Translations under genes and position numbers: made by a program
The notes under the pieces: model-generated
Told to the model about the DNA's origin: nothing
Database searches by the model: none
Seen by the model: the letters and a program-made list of their open reading frames with translations, nothing else
Shown: positions 21,801 to 33,777 of the stretch, piece by piece
Numbering within the stretch: the first letter of the stretch is position 1
Layout of the letters: the number at the start of each line of letters is the position of its first letter
From: Suillus spraguei
Taxonomy: Eukaryota > Basidiomycota > Agaricomycetes > Boletales > Suillaceae
Direction of reading: 5' to 3'
Assembly (NCBI GenBank): GCA_016800925.1
Contig: JABCPU010000014.1
Coordinates: forward strand, 1 to 64,000
DNA length: 64,000 nucleotides

Positions 21801-24800
21801 TGTATCAGGCCCAAGGTCGAACCCTCGAATGACGCATGACATAGGAGCAACAGGCTGAGAATGACCTGTAACTAGGCATATCAACTGGTGAAGAAACCCG
21901 CGGCCAATATATGTTCCGGCCGAAAACGCAATCCCTGAGGGCAAAGAGTCAATCCCCAAATCGACTGTGGTTAACAACATCCGTTGATCTCCAGCATGCA
22001 TAAACTCGTGGATGTCACCATAACCTTTCCTCCGCACAGGTGGTGATCGTTCGCGTAGTGGATCTGGTGGCATATCAAAGTCAATGTGGCTACGGCGCGA
22101 ATCCACGCGGGAGGGTGGGGGACGTGACCGAGCATGTGATTTTCTCTGGCGTCCATCCTGACTAGACTCGACACCAGATTGAGGTTTAGAATCCACACGC
22201 GAAAGTGGAATTCGCTGGCGCTTAGATTGGGTATCTTCTCGACGAACTCGAGATGAAATCGCGGACGCGGGCTGTCGCATTGATCCAGGTTGCTTTTGCC
22301 ACCTATCCATCTCCTTCCTCCAAGTCGGGTCCAGCGCCTGATGGAATCCTTCATCACCCAGGTCGATTCGCAAACCTCTTCGCGCAATATGCGTGCCAGA
22401 TTGGTGGAAGCTGTAGAGTTCTCCCTTGCCTTGCTGGCGCTTCTTTCTCCTCCGTTCCTTCCGCAGTGCCTTAGACTTGCGCTCCGCCGGTATTGCCGGC
22501 TCTGTCTTCTGGTGAACCTTGTTATGATGTGAATGATGAGGGCGATGATCATGGTCAGAAGGAACAGCAGGGAACGAGAGAAGGGTCTGGTTGCTCATTC
22601 GCGCGCCACCTGTTACAATGTTGAACTTCGGCCTCGAGTGACCACTCCTGCTTTCACCCATATCTCGGGAATTTATGCCAGAACCTCGGGATCTCCGACT
22701 TGACTTAGCCCTCTGCTTTCTCCCACCACCCACTGTCCTGGTCCGTGTAAGCATCCAGTCAATCAGACTCTTCTCGCGCATAGGCCGGCGATTCTGGCTC
22801 CACGCATCGATTCGTGCATCATCGATCATACCGTCGCTGTCCTCGTCATCACTCTCCGATCCACTCTGGGAACTGGAAGAGATGATAATGGCCGGGGACC
22901 TTGATCTAACTTTGGGAGACGCCCGCCGACGAACTTGTGATACGATGTCTGGTACCTCAGCGTCAACGTCCATGTCTTCATCTCGAGGAATTTCGACATC
23001 CGAGCTCTCAGGGTCTCCCTGAATTATGACATCGCGTCTACCAGCACCCATTCGGACGCGTGCATGTCCAGGTCTCAAGGGCTCGTCGTCACTATCAGAC
23101 GGCGTTGGAGAACGCACTCTTTTCGTACTGTTCACTTGGGAACTGTGCTGCTCGAGTTGCTTCTTGATCATGACAGCGGGCATCATACGCTGCAGGAGGC
23201 GGAAACGTTTGCGATCTTTGGAGGAAATTTCCGGAGAACTTGAAGAACTGCTGAACTCCTTGCGTGGCTCACGGGCGGGTGAATCATCAGGTAAATCCAG
23301 GTGATCGTCCCCGTCAGGCAATGTAGACGAGGAGTATGGTGGTGTCGACGGTGCCGAGGGTACTTCAATTGCATCGTTATCGGTGTCAGGGTTGATATTC
23401 TCTACACTGATCAAGTTGTGGTCGTTGTGGTCAAAGAAATCATAATAGTTGTAGTCATCATCTTGCTGATACTCGTATTCATCGGTCACAGGGGGATTTC
23501 TTGCCGGTGAATGAGACCGAACCTGTGAAGGACGAACATGAAGGGAAAGTGAAGGTGATGGCGAGCGGGAAGGAGACGATATAGCACGCTGCTTTCCCTT
23601 CGAAAGCCTGGATAGGACTGGCGGGGACCACTAAAAAAGAATATATCTGGCACGTCAGTATATAGCAAGTGTTTTCCCAATGAACCTCACTTCGTCTGAG
23701 CGAGACGGAGACCGTCTGGAGGATGTTGATGATGGTCCCGCAGCAGGCTGCTTTGATGACGATGCTACCACCGGAAATTTCTTCAAACGTCTCTTCTTGG
23801 TAATTTCTTTCGCGTCTGCCTCTTCCTGTGCCCTCAGGCGAGCTTCTTCCTTCTCCCTCTTCTTTGCCTCAACCTCAGCCTTCTTCCGAGCCCGCCTTGC
23901 CTCCCTCGCCAACTTACGAACTTCGTCCGTTCCCTCGATCTCGTCGCTTTCAGAAAGATCTCTTAGAGCCTCAGGGAGCCATCCTTCCTCCCGTTCATGA
24001 TTACGATGATCAGCTTCAGCAATGGTAACCCACCTTCTTAGCCTCCTTCCTTCACCATCCACGTAATCTCTGTCCCCCTCAGGGTTGTCGACAGGAAAGA
24101 TATACTCTGTTTGGGTTCCGCCTTGTGTCTGCCCATCCGCCCACTGTGACTCATCTTCTCCATGCATCTCACGACGCTGGGGACTCACAAACTTCACGAT
24201 CGCATCGGGGTTTGCCTTCATCTGCGCCTTGTACTGCGCCTTGTCGAATGCGTAGGGTTGAAGCTGACGTGCCTCCCTGCGGCGAAGGGAGTAACGACTG
24301 ACCGGTTCTGGGTCCTCGGGGATAACGAGAGGAGGTGACGGCGGAACAGGTGGAGGCAGGAGTGGTAATCGATTCTGCGATTGTACAACCGGGGATGGAG
24401 GGTCTTGATTTATTGGAGTGATTGGGGTCAACTTGCGTCTTGATTGGGATTCAGGAGAGATTAGAAGTAACTCGTCAGGGGATGGAGATCGACGACCAGA
24501 GGGTGGTGTGCGTGGTGGTGTGCCTCGGTGTATATGAGTGTGCTTTTGAATACTTTGTGGAATAAGTCCCTGGGATGACTGCGTGGAGGGCCCCGGGGGA
24601 GAAGAAAACAACGACAACGAGTCTGCTGGGCGCGATAGGGAAGGGGACGGACTCGAAACTAGTTCATTGTGTTGAGATAGAGCAAGAGATGCTTTTCTCT
24701 GAGAAAAAGCAATATCTTGAGAAGGAAACGCTGCGGAGGTAGGTGATGACGGGAAAAGGGCGTCATCCGGCTGAGGTTGAGAGGAATCAGGAAGCGGCGA

Positions 24801-25369
24801 TTGGGGATCAGCCTGTGGCTGCACGTCGGATGAAGCAATAGGATGGTACGACAGGTTTCCTAATTGAGCTGAAATAAGTGAGGGGAGGATACCTAGGTCG
24901 TTGAAACTCGGCTCGTGAGCATCTGCGGATCCAGTCTCGTTGTGTAGTGTCGCTTCGTGTGCATCGGTAGCTAGAAGTGATATGTTGGACGCAGGGTTAA
25001 ATGCAACCAGCATTTGCGAGTGCGTTGTGCTTGTATCCAGTGCGGAAGATACGGTAGATTTCACAGGCGATGCATGGGGCGACGAACTAAGATCGACGAT
25101 CAGTTGCGACTCAGATTCGCTATGAGTAATCTTGAAAGGCAATGAGCATTGCGGTAAGATTCAAGTATAAAATTCGGTAATACCTTGACACGCTTCCGTG
25201 GAGAGGGTTGACCTTCTTTCCTGTCATTAAACCTCCCATGCGACTTGGTGGCAGGTCCTGAATTCAGTCGCGTCTTCTTGGGGGAGAAACAAGTATAATA
25301 ATCTGCCTCTGAGATATCAAATTCGCGTTCTTCAACATCAGATGTGTCCACGACTTCATCAAGGTCCAT
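18837..25369 (-). CDS. MMS22: Mus7/MMS22-family DNA-repair protein
   Basis: Mms22/Mus7 proteins are scaffolds of a cullin (Rtt101-Mms1 type) ubiquitin ligase that helps repair stalled or damaged replication forks. Start MDLDEVVDTSDVEE at 25369. Exons seen are 25184-25369, 23691-25130, 20210-23630, then several short ones to the stop at 18837-18839. The N-terminal third is low-complexity S/P-rich. The family motif YSLRRREARQLQPYAFDKAQ sits near 24290-24230, followed by a long charged helix rich in R, K and E. The 3.4-kb exon carries the helical body. C-terminal landmarks in the short exons are WERIPDPLWRRRVGLRFCL, YEDYFIEVLLA, ASIVFTLDGLRHPLLRG and FVSLVG-like FRSLVGKKVL, ending in GDEPMES. 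The estimated product is about 2000 residues, the usual size. Most joins keep frame; the exon near 19850-19780 is not fully resolved. Confidence 0.8.
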
Positions 25370-26985
25370 GCAGAGAATTTGGATTGGATTCAGGGATAAC
25401 TTTCAGAGACAATGTCAAAACAAGGTCGAGTGCTAGCGTGACAACTGGACGCGACGTGATCAATCACGTGGTTGTGACCTCGTATGTACTAGTGACTTGA
25501 CGCTCGATCATTTTTATCGTTCACCTTCTTACTTAGATGGGCTCTTTGTTTCTACAGCGATGATGCCATGGCCCATTATGTGACACTCTCATCGAAATTC
25601 TATCATAGTCTCATGTACAACCTTGCAGAAGATATGATATTCCAGATTCTAATTGGTGCTTATTCTGTGATTCTTTCGACAACACTGTAGGCTACAGTCT
25701 TTGCAGTAACACATTGCAATCGAAAACGGGGGACTTACAGGAGTCGCACTACAAATCATACTGACTGTATACAGATTTGCGAACATTGATACTGAAACTT
25801 GTCATGTATATTGATCACAGGAGCCGCCCTGTGTGGACTGATGTGATTTGTGCAGGAAGCACAACTGCACAAGTTTTATAGCGCTGCCCAAGTCTGACTA
25901 CGCTAAACGACAACTTTGCCTTGCTTCAGATTGGTTCGTGGATGTGTTGGAATTGCACATACTGGCAGTACTGCTTGCGTTCGCCGTGTTTCTCTTTGTT
26001 CGGCCTTCAGATCTATGGTCCATTACAACATATCTGGCGTGACTTGGACCGTCGCGCTCTAATTTCGTTGCGCAGGGTCACTTGACCAAACCCTGATGAA
26101 TACCCGCAAGAACTGCTGATGGAACGACGCAGTTCAGTGGACGCCGACAACAGAAAACACAACCATCTCTGAAATTCTTCAGCTTGCCAACGATGTCTGC
26201 AAGCGCATCTGCTTTTTCGATCGCGCATGCACAAACACATGGGAACTATGTGCGTGCCAACGACAAGCGTGGACGAGCGCATGTTGTCTAAAAACGCGCC
26301 ATCACTAGAATTAGTTGTGAGTAGGATGGTATCTACAACATATTGCGACTGTCGCAGATCATCTCATAGTCCTTCTGCCAACCAAAATCCCACATGATCG
26401 ATACCCAATGCACAAACCACTACCTCACAGCATATCAAGTGCCGATATTATCCCTGGCAGACCGCAGAGCGCTTGTCACCGTATTTCTCTCAAGGATCGA
26501 TGGGGAAAGGCACAAGGAGCCTTTGCAGCGCGAGAAAGGGCAGGAAGGGGAAGAAATGGCATTGGTACTGTTGCCAGGTCACAGTAGCAGCTGCAATTTT
26601 ATTGTAGGTGTCCTGATACAAATACTGACGACTTCATCAGACAATGTGCCATGGTCATTCATATGTACATGTTCGCAAACACTACTACTATTATACACTT
26701 CCGAGAAACATTATTGGAAATTTCAGCTTCTCGCCGTTGGCAGAAGTACCATATCGGGATGCTTTACAAGACTTTTGTTGTATCGGCAGTATCGCCCGCA
26801 CGACGCGGCTTGCAGTAATCTCGAATGGAGTGAGTGCAATTCGGAGCACAGATATTACAAATCGATTATACGCGGAACAGGGACTACCATTCGCCATCCC
26901 GCTCGCACCACTCCGGCCAAGCGATATATATGTAGAGACGATATTCATGATCAGCAATGCGTAATAGGGACAAGTAATCTATAGG
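25370..26985. other. Intergenic, nothing recognised
   Basis: About 1.6 kb between the last conserved gene and the first transposon. A 196-residue open frame at 26394-26984 (+) has no recognisable domain and is not called. Confidence 0.45.
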
Positions 26986-27679
26986 ATACTATCATGGTAC
27001 ACGCAATCGGCAGCCCCCAGAAGTCGGCACTTTCACAAAACTCATGTTTCCAGCTACCTAAACACAAAATTCTCAACATAGACATCATTCTCTCTCTAAC
27101 ACAACTCAATACGAGGTCGAATGAATACATTTGAAGCAGAATTGAATGAGATAGCTGAAAGTGCCGAAATCACGCAGAAATGTCACCTGCCGATATATGC
27201 CGTGACGGAGTTTCAATACTGCACACACCAGTGCCGACTGGAGGCTGCCGGTGCACATTCTTTTAATTCAAATTATCCTCCACACTTTACTAACCAGCCA
27301 TATTTTCATCAATTCTATGCTAATCCAGCTCTCTGCGCACCGTCTTACTCTACAATGCAACATAATAATTCATCTGGCGGTCCTATTGCATCATCATCAA
27401 ACTTAGATAGACAACCTCAGCATCCTTACAACACACACAGTCTCCCTACACATCCCTCTCAATTCTACAACTACGGCACTAATCATGGTCACCCTCGTAC
27501 TTAGATTCTACTAGTATATACTGTACTTGCTTGCTCACGCCGAATTCTAACTCACTTCCTTGCGCTCCTGCTGCTGAGCTGACTTTGAAACTGGCTCAAG
27601 TGACATGTCGTGACTTACAGTGACATTTGCGTGACTGCCGACTTCTGGGGGCTGCCGATTGCGTGTACCATGATAGTAT
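26986..27679. mobile_element. MITE-like DNA element with 44-bp terminal inverted repeats
   Basis: The sequences 26986-27029 and 27636-27679 are perfect reverse complements over 44 bases (core ACGCAATCGGCAGCCCCCAG). If the outer TA on each side is counted as target duplication, the element is about 690 bp with 42-bp ends and a TA duplication, which would fit a Tc1/mariner-type or related element. No transposase is visible inside, so it would be non-autonomous. The only open frame is the one at 27121-27504. Confidence 0.75.
27121..27504 (+). CDS. Hypothetical 127-residue protein inside the MITE
   Basis: Unrecognised. It begins MNTFEAELNEIAESAE, then turns into a region rich in H, N, P, S and Y (for example HPYNTHSLPTHPSQFYNYGT). 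No transposase or nucleic-acid-binding motif is seen. It could be a captured host exon or chance reading of low-complexity DNA. The whole frame lies between the inverted repeats. Confidence 0.3.
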   Translation: MNTFEAELNEIAESAEITQKCHLPIYAVTEFQYCTHQCRLEAAGAHSFNSNYPPHFTNQPYFHQFYANPALCAPSYSTMQHNNSSGGPIASSSNLDRQPQHPYNTHSLPTHPSQFYNYGTNHGHPRT

Positions 27680-28412
27680 AGTAATAAACACTGCTTCAGG
27701 TCCATGTGAAGTGAGCAGTAATACATAGAAGTGAAAGACTTGGGGAATGTTCACTAAACCTTTCTAACAGCAGCAACACCTGCCCCCATGCTCTCCAATG
27801 TCTGCCTGCACTACTGTGGATTGCTGTTGTGTATCGGCATCTGGTGGATGATCATCGCAGTATTCATCAGGTACACAATCATCATTTTGCTTAGGAGCAT
27901 CCACTGCAGCATTGCGCTATAGATCTATGGATGAGACACTGAAGACAGAATGATAGACATCAACTAAATGCACCTCTTTACCTTGTGCGAAAGGAACATC
28001 GACGACAGGTTGCGCTGCATGATCAGGCCACCAGGTGAGTAGGTGTTGTAGCTGTGCTTTGAAAGTGGTAGAGGTGGTGGCTGATGGCAGGGCAGTAGGC
28101 GGTGCTGGTGCTGGTGGAGGATGTGACTGAGGAATCCTTGTCACAGTGAGCCTGAGTTTCTTGAAGCACCCCAGGTGCTGCTGAGGTCGTGGTTGAGAAA
28201 GTCGAGGATGCTGTAATGAATGATGTGTGAGTGAGTGACCCAAAGAATACACTGTTGCATGCACTTCATGCATTCCCGGAAGAAATCAGGTTCTATATCA
28301 TAGCCATATTGATCTTGTCCTGGGATCTCTGCCTGTGAATCAGTCAGTAGTGAAAGAGTTGAGGAAGAGAGAACATACGCCAAGAATGCAGTTATCGGGT
28401 GCAGCGAGCACA
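27680..28412. other. 3' flank of the WD40-TPR pseudogene
   Basis: A minus-strand open frame (27917-28273) is proline/histidine-rich and continues the pseudogene's transcript direction. It has no match to the C-termini expected for the TPR family, so it is not called as coding. Confidence 0.35.
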
Positions 28413-30424
28413 CTACATTGTTTCTGGAACTCTAAGTGAGGTGGAGGTGAGGATTATAGCCTCTGGTGAGATTAGTGAAGACTTGCCAGTAGACCAATCA
28501 AGGCAGCTGGCCTTTGTTGTTTCATTGATATTGTCCATCATAGATTTGTGTGATTCGAGGGCTTGATCGACTTTGCATGCCAGAAGGAAAGCCTGGCACC
28601 GTTTCTGGTGTGCAGTCAACCACAAAGATTTCAGATCCCAGCTGAAGAGCTGGACAACTGACTCGGTTATCAAAAGGATTTTGGATGTGCATTAACGTAC
28701 CACTACCAAGTCCTCGTATACCTCGTGAATGTCCGATTTTGATGATAGATCACTGGAGTTGAGAGTGGTAGTGAAATGGTCAACAGCTTCATCATAATGG
28801 GTGGCATCCAAGGCTCTTATTCCGAGTTGAACATGAAGATATGCCTAATGTATGAGGTTGCAAAGGTTAGTGTTGATGACCCAACGTGGATACATGACAC
28901 TTACTTGCACGATACGACATGCATGAGTATCGGCATTCAGACAACCAGCAGTGAGTTCTTTGAGGAGCAGGTTTGACTCATTGTATTGATCCGCACTGAA
29001 TAGAGCAATGGCCTGCAACACAGAATAAAATAGATAGTATGCGAGGCGAATGTAACATACCTTGATCAAGAGCAGAAAATGAATGGTTTGTGGATTTTGG
29101 TCCATGTACATTGATGCAACATCAAATGCTGCCCTCGCATCTGGAATGTCGCCTTTCCCACAGAAGGCAATACCCTTGGAGATATAGCCTGTCAATGAGG
29201 GCTTGATGTTGATGGACTATATCATCATTGAGTTAGGCTTTCATAGGGGGGCGATGTTGCATGCATAGATGGAGACTTGTCCACTGCCAAAGAATTACTC
29301 ACACAAGATATCAACGCCGATGCCAACAACCATACTTCCTACGCCCATCGCTCATTCGTGATGGCTGGACAACAGGACTGGGACCACGCCCTTGAGGATG
29401 CAATCAATGTGAGATTCGCTGATCCATCACAGGCTGTTGTGATGGCCAGGATCTGCTGGAAGCATACTCAATTTGTGGTATATGATCAAGGACTGAAATG
29501 TACCTTCGGATGAGTACCCTGAGTTGTTCACTCCGAGATCATATTATCACTCCCTCCGCTGAGGATGTGCTTGCCATCCATAGAGAAAGTGACGCATGAC
29601 ATCGAGGATGAGTGCTTGAAGATGGCAATGGTTTGTCGATTTGAATGCCACCAGAGATGGACATGTTGGTCATCAGATGCGGATGCAACGAGTGTGCCAG
29701 TAGGATTAACGGCAATGCCATAGATAATGCTAGTGTGACCTGACCATGGATCACCGACCTGCTTCCATGTTGTTGTATCAAATTCGCGTATCGTTGGATT
29801 GAGATTGGTACCACCAGTAAGAAGATGTGTGCCATTGGGCATCCACACGAGTGACATGTTCCATGTTTTGTGACCTTTGAAGGATGCGATGCATTTCCTT
29901 GTGTCTGAATTATAAATTTAAATATCATTTTGTGTTGCGATGGCAAGAAGTTCTCCAGATGGCGAATATCAAACACAGTAGACTGTACCACCACACCTGA
30001 TCGGTTCTTCTTGTTGCTCCCAGGTTTTGGTGTTCCACAGTTTCGTCGTTTTGTCATATGAACCAGTGGCCAGCACTGTGTCATCAGGAGAAAAGTCCAA
30101 TGACCTGGTCTGATCGGAGTGGGCTTTGATGGGTTGGGTGAGTGATTCACCATTTTCTCCCTGCCAGATGATAAACTCTCTCCCTTCATCACCACTTGCT
30201 ATGAATTGCCCATTTTGTGACATCGCCAATCTTCTCACTCTATTGTTATGCCCCTGCATCTTTTCCAACACAACACCTGTCCTCAAGTCCCACAGACAAA
30301 ACATCTTGTCACTTGAACCCATAACCATCTGCCGTCCGTTGGGGAAAACAGCAACTGCCCTTACACGATATTCATGGCCTTTGAACTCTTGCAGGGGCAT
30401 AGTGATTGGAATGAGCTCTGGCAT
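28413..30424 (-). pseudogene. WD40-TPR protein, copy 1 (broken, internal exon inverted)
   Basis: Member of a fungal family with N-terminal WD40 beta-propeller repeats followed by tetratricopeptide repeats; function unknown, related genes carry a HET domain. ATG at 30424. WD40 units: FKGHEYRVRAVAVFPNGRQM, MFCLWDLRTG, IKAHSDQTRSLDFSPDDTVL, KLWNTKTW and later FSMDGKHILSGGSD. In-frame stops interrupt it near 29972 (TGA where the second copy has CAA) and 29922 (TAA). TPR part: LTGYISKGIAFCGKGDIPDA, HFLLLIKAIALFSADQYNES, CLNADTHACRIVQ and FSWDLKSLWLTAHQKRCQAF. The first TPR exon is on the opposite strand. The gene stops after DWSTGK and lacks the later TPR and HET parts seen in the copy at 43.9-49.4 kb. 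Confidence 0.8.
29251..29431 (+). other. Inverted exon segment within the WD40-TPR pseudogene
   Basis: This segment encodes CIDGDLSTAKELLTQDIN and HRSFVMAGQQDWDHALEDAI on the plus strand, while all flanking exons of the same gene are on the minus strand. Its reverse complement aligns with 48430-48625 in the second copy, where the exon is in the normal orientation. The flanks on both sides align with the second copy without inversion. TGTGATGG lies at one end in reverse and just outside the other end. Confidence 0.75.
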
Positions 30425-32260
30425 TTTACTGGAGGTTGATGGTGTTGAGCACAGTCGAGGTGGACTTTTGAGGGATTCTGGGTATCTTGTTTGAGCTGCA
30501 GGTATTGTGTGTTTTATGCAGTGTCAACCTGCCTCGTTTTCATACACGAAGCTATTCGCCCCCACACGTTCATTGTTACGGCAAGAATGTATCCTATTCA
30601 AGTTGTCATACTGTCATCCATGATGGTATACCTCACTGCATACATGCGTCCAACACTTGTATCCAAACCTTCTAGAATGTATCCTATCATATCCAATGAA
30701 GCAGTTGGTGCTTCACAACACTCGAATCTGACTACACACCTTTTCCACATAACCACATGAATCTTGTTGCGTTTTTATATCGAGTAGCTACTCCAGCACA
30801 ACACCATATCACTCCTTCGAATGCATCCATATAACTTACTGCAATGTCACCCCTTCATCCCACTCAGCTCCAGAGACCTGCCTGTGCACAAATGCAGCAG
30901 AAGTTCTCCTTCTCAAACTCATCACCAATTCTGACATTGAGAAGTGCTTTGCTTCCAACGCTCCACTCGTGACTCGGGTTAATCTTTAATGTGAACTTCG
31001 CACCCTCCTGGCTTAACTGGTTTCAGTCCTCTCATTTGCTGATCCCCTCCCAAAGCCCTCATTATTTGCTGATCCCCTCCCAAGGCCATCGTCATTGGAG
31101 TCCCACTCCACATAAGTATCAATACGACATGGCAGTAACCCTGGTGAACTATCACTGCAGATATTGCAGAACTCTGTCTTTGAAAGACTGTCATCATGGA
31201 TGTTTGGGAATGCGGAATCAATCGTCCTCATACCTGGACCACTGAGAGTTTCACACCAGTTCTTTTACCAATGCTCTCACCCTAATTACTGTGCCAGGCG
31301 CTGCGTGATCGATCTTTGATTGGCTCATACTTATTCTTGAATGTCATGTATCATCTCCTTCATGAATGTGAATGCTTGCTGACAAGGACGAGACGACGAA
31401 TGGTCTGCTGTAGAACGGCGGAGCCCGCACCAAGCTATCTTATCACCCAGATATGCATATCTGATGTATGTTCATTGGAGCAATATTGTAATGAGCTTAC
31501 CTGTAATGCCCCGAGTCCTTGGGTAGTGAAGCTAGTGTGTGCACTCGATAATCTTTGACGTGCAATACTAGAACTGAACAGATCACTTAAACATTTGTCG
31601 AGCACTAGACTTTGATCCTGACTTGCTAACATCATCTGGGCTGTCCAACTGAGACTTCAACTTGAATGTCGAGAGGGCCACTTCCAGCCTGCAATGCTTG
31701 CGGGGTGAATTCATATGGACAGTCTAGGCCATCATGACGTAACACAAGTAATCACCTGAAGAAAATTCAACCTTGGCTTGTGCTAGATGTGGTTCTGTCT
31801 CAGGGACAATGATTAATGAATGACAGTATTCCCCACTCTCTGGGACTTGTGACAGCCTGTATAGTAGTATTATGGCAATGGGCAGCATGTTCTGAATGAT
31901 GCCTTTGCAAGAGAGCAGCCTCGTCACGCTGGAGTCTCTGATAATGAGACCACTTTGATTGATAATCGATAATTTTCTGTCATACAGTTGTATCCATGAA
32001 CTCACGAATTGCGAATAGGAAAGTTTGTGTTCTTGTATTATTCAAGAATACCGTGGTCAATAGTTGTACTAAGGTGTGCCTCGTACTGAAGAGTCGCATC
32101 AAATTTGATCCTGCCTGTTTGTGAGTTAGGTTTGGGTGTGAGGGGATAAGAATATCAGTCAATTCAATTGGCATTGACATGAAGGAAAAGTTCTCCACAC
32201 ATTCGAGATCTCTGTGCAAGAATTACTGGATCGCAGTAAAAATTCATGTCATACTTAACA
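30425..32260 (-). other. Unrecognised gene fragments, minus strand
   Basis: Minus-strand frames show protein-like segments: MHRDLECVENFSFMSMPIEL (32219 down), ELTDILIPSHPNL, LHRRLSSAH-type basic stretches, TEFCNICSDSSPGLLPCRID with TYVEWDSNDD (about 31185-31110), then AKFTLKINPSHEWSVGSKAL and EFEKENFCCICAQAGLW (about 31005-30870). The paired CNIC and CCIC motifs suggest a cysteine-containing domain. A GFGRGSAN-type segment is duplicated at 31040-31090. No family recognised; frames shift and no complete gene model is possible. Confidence 0.3.
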
Positions 32261-32962
32261 TCTGATGGAGGTTGAAGGTCCTTTACTAAAAATAAAGACG
32301 TCTTGAACCGCCACTAATGTCGACCACATGACTCATTGATGTGAAGAGCATAACTCTTCGCATCCGAATCACGTGGATACATCCTTTCTCTTCCCTTATT
32401 ACTTCACTGCCATCCTCAATCCATATGGTCTCAGTTTCTGTTACTACAAACTCGTTATCTCTGTCTACGTCCAGCTCCTTTCCCTCATTACTGACTCACT
32501 ATTTTCAAAAGTCTCTGCTGTCAGCACTATTTGAGCCTCATTATTCTCTCAAAAACTACTCACTCAATCTTCGTACCCTCTTTATTTTCTGTGTGGCTCA
32601 TTCATGATGGAAGACCCTTACTGTTCTCCTTATAAGTAGCTCATGTATGTTCTGGTATCTACAGCAAACTTTATCCTAGAAGATTCCTGCTCAAAAGCAC
32701 CTCAGAAAAGCCCTTGAAACGTTCTGTCCTGTCACTTGCCTCAAAAAGTCTAGTCCTATGCATGCCTACCTGCGACAATCCATTCCTTGCGAAATCCACT
32801 ATTACTCATCTCATATCTCTCACTCAACCTGTTCATGATTGCTTACCAAACTCAACAAGCCCCACAGCTATTAGCCATAATGGCTCACTATTACTTCCCC
32901 TGGTCTTTCATCATGACCCAAGCTGCTAGCAAGGTATGTGGCATTCTTGTGCTGATCGCAGC
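32261..32962. other. Intergenic, nothing recognised
   Basis: About 700 bases, pyrimidine-rich on the plus strand, ending at the 5' LTR. No gene supported. Confidence 0.45.
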
Positions 32963-33727
32963 TGTCATATACCATACTTCTAATCTCAGATCCACATATC
33001 GATCAGATCTGATCCATTCCATATCCATCCGGTCCACAGATCCTGTCCGGACCACCCATCCGAATGTGCTCACTTCTCGCACCTTAACTCCCTTGTGTAT
33101 ATCTGCGTCTATCTCCTTTCGTCATTCCTCCTGTTTCGGTATTCTGGCTGTTTATATTTCTGTCCTGTGTCACTGATCCATTTCCTGTGTTCATTTCCGA
33201 TTCATGCTTACTGATCTGCTGTGCACTAACTAATAGACTTCCATTACACTTCGTACATAGCCCTCGGTCCCAGACTTGTTGATTATCTGTCTTAGATACT
33301 TACAGTATATAAACCACTTGTAGATCTCCATAGAACCTTAGTTCGAATATCATCTTAGATTCTGCTCATTCCACTTCTTCCGGACTTGAGCCACCCTCTG
33401 CTCTAAAGTCACCTTCCGAGACTTAGGATTGATTCCTATAGTCTAAATCTCCGACTCTATCTTCGGATAGTCTACCTCCGTTAGTTTCTAGTTAGGAACT
33501 CGTTCCAAAGCTAGCCTTAATCTTTGTTCTATCCTTGCATTCCGAATAACCTTCGGACATATCATATCCGATACCTTTGGACGCCCGGATCATCACGCAA
33601 CTCCTTCTGGATCTTTGGACGAATAACTTCTCCCTGAAATAAGGGGCATTACTCGAGAAAGGGGCACAGTGCACGAACTGAGGCCAAAGCCCTTTGGATC
33701 TCTCTACCTTTGAGTACGGTCTTAACA
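32963..33727 (+). repeat. 5' LTR of the chromovirus
   Basis: 765 bp starting TGTCATATACCATAC and ending GGTCTTAACA. It matches the 3' LTR closely, with most differences C/T or G/A transitions, so the insertion is not very recent. No primer-binding site for a specific tRNA could be identified after its end. Confidence 0.9.
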
Positions 33728-33777
33728 GTATATTCGAACTCAAACCTTTCCGAGTAACTTTTAAACCATTCCATATC

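Noticed and set aside
26394..26984. 196-residue plus-strand open frame
   Set aside because: No domain, no splice context and no support from neighbours; probably chance.
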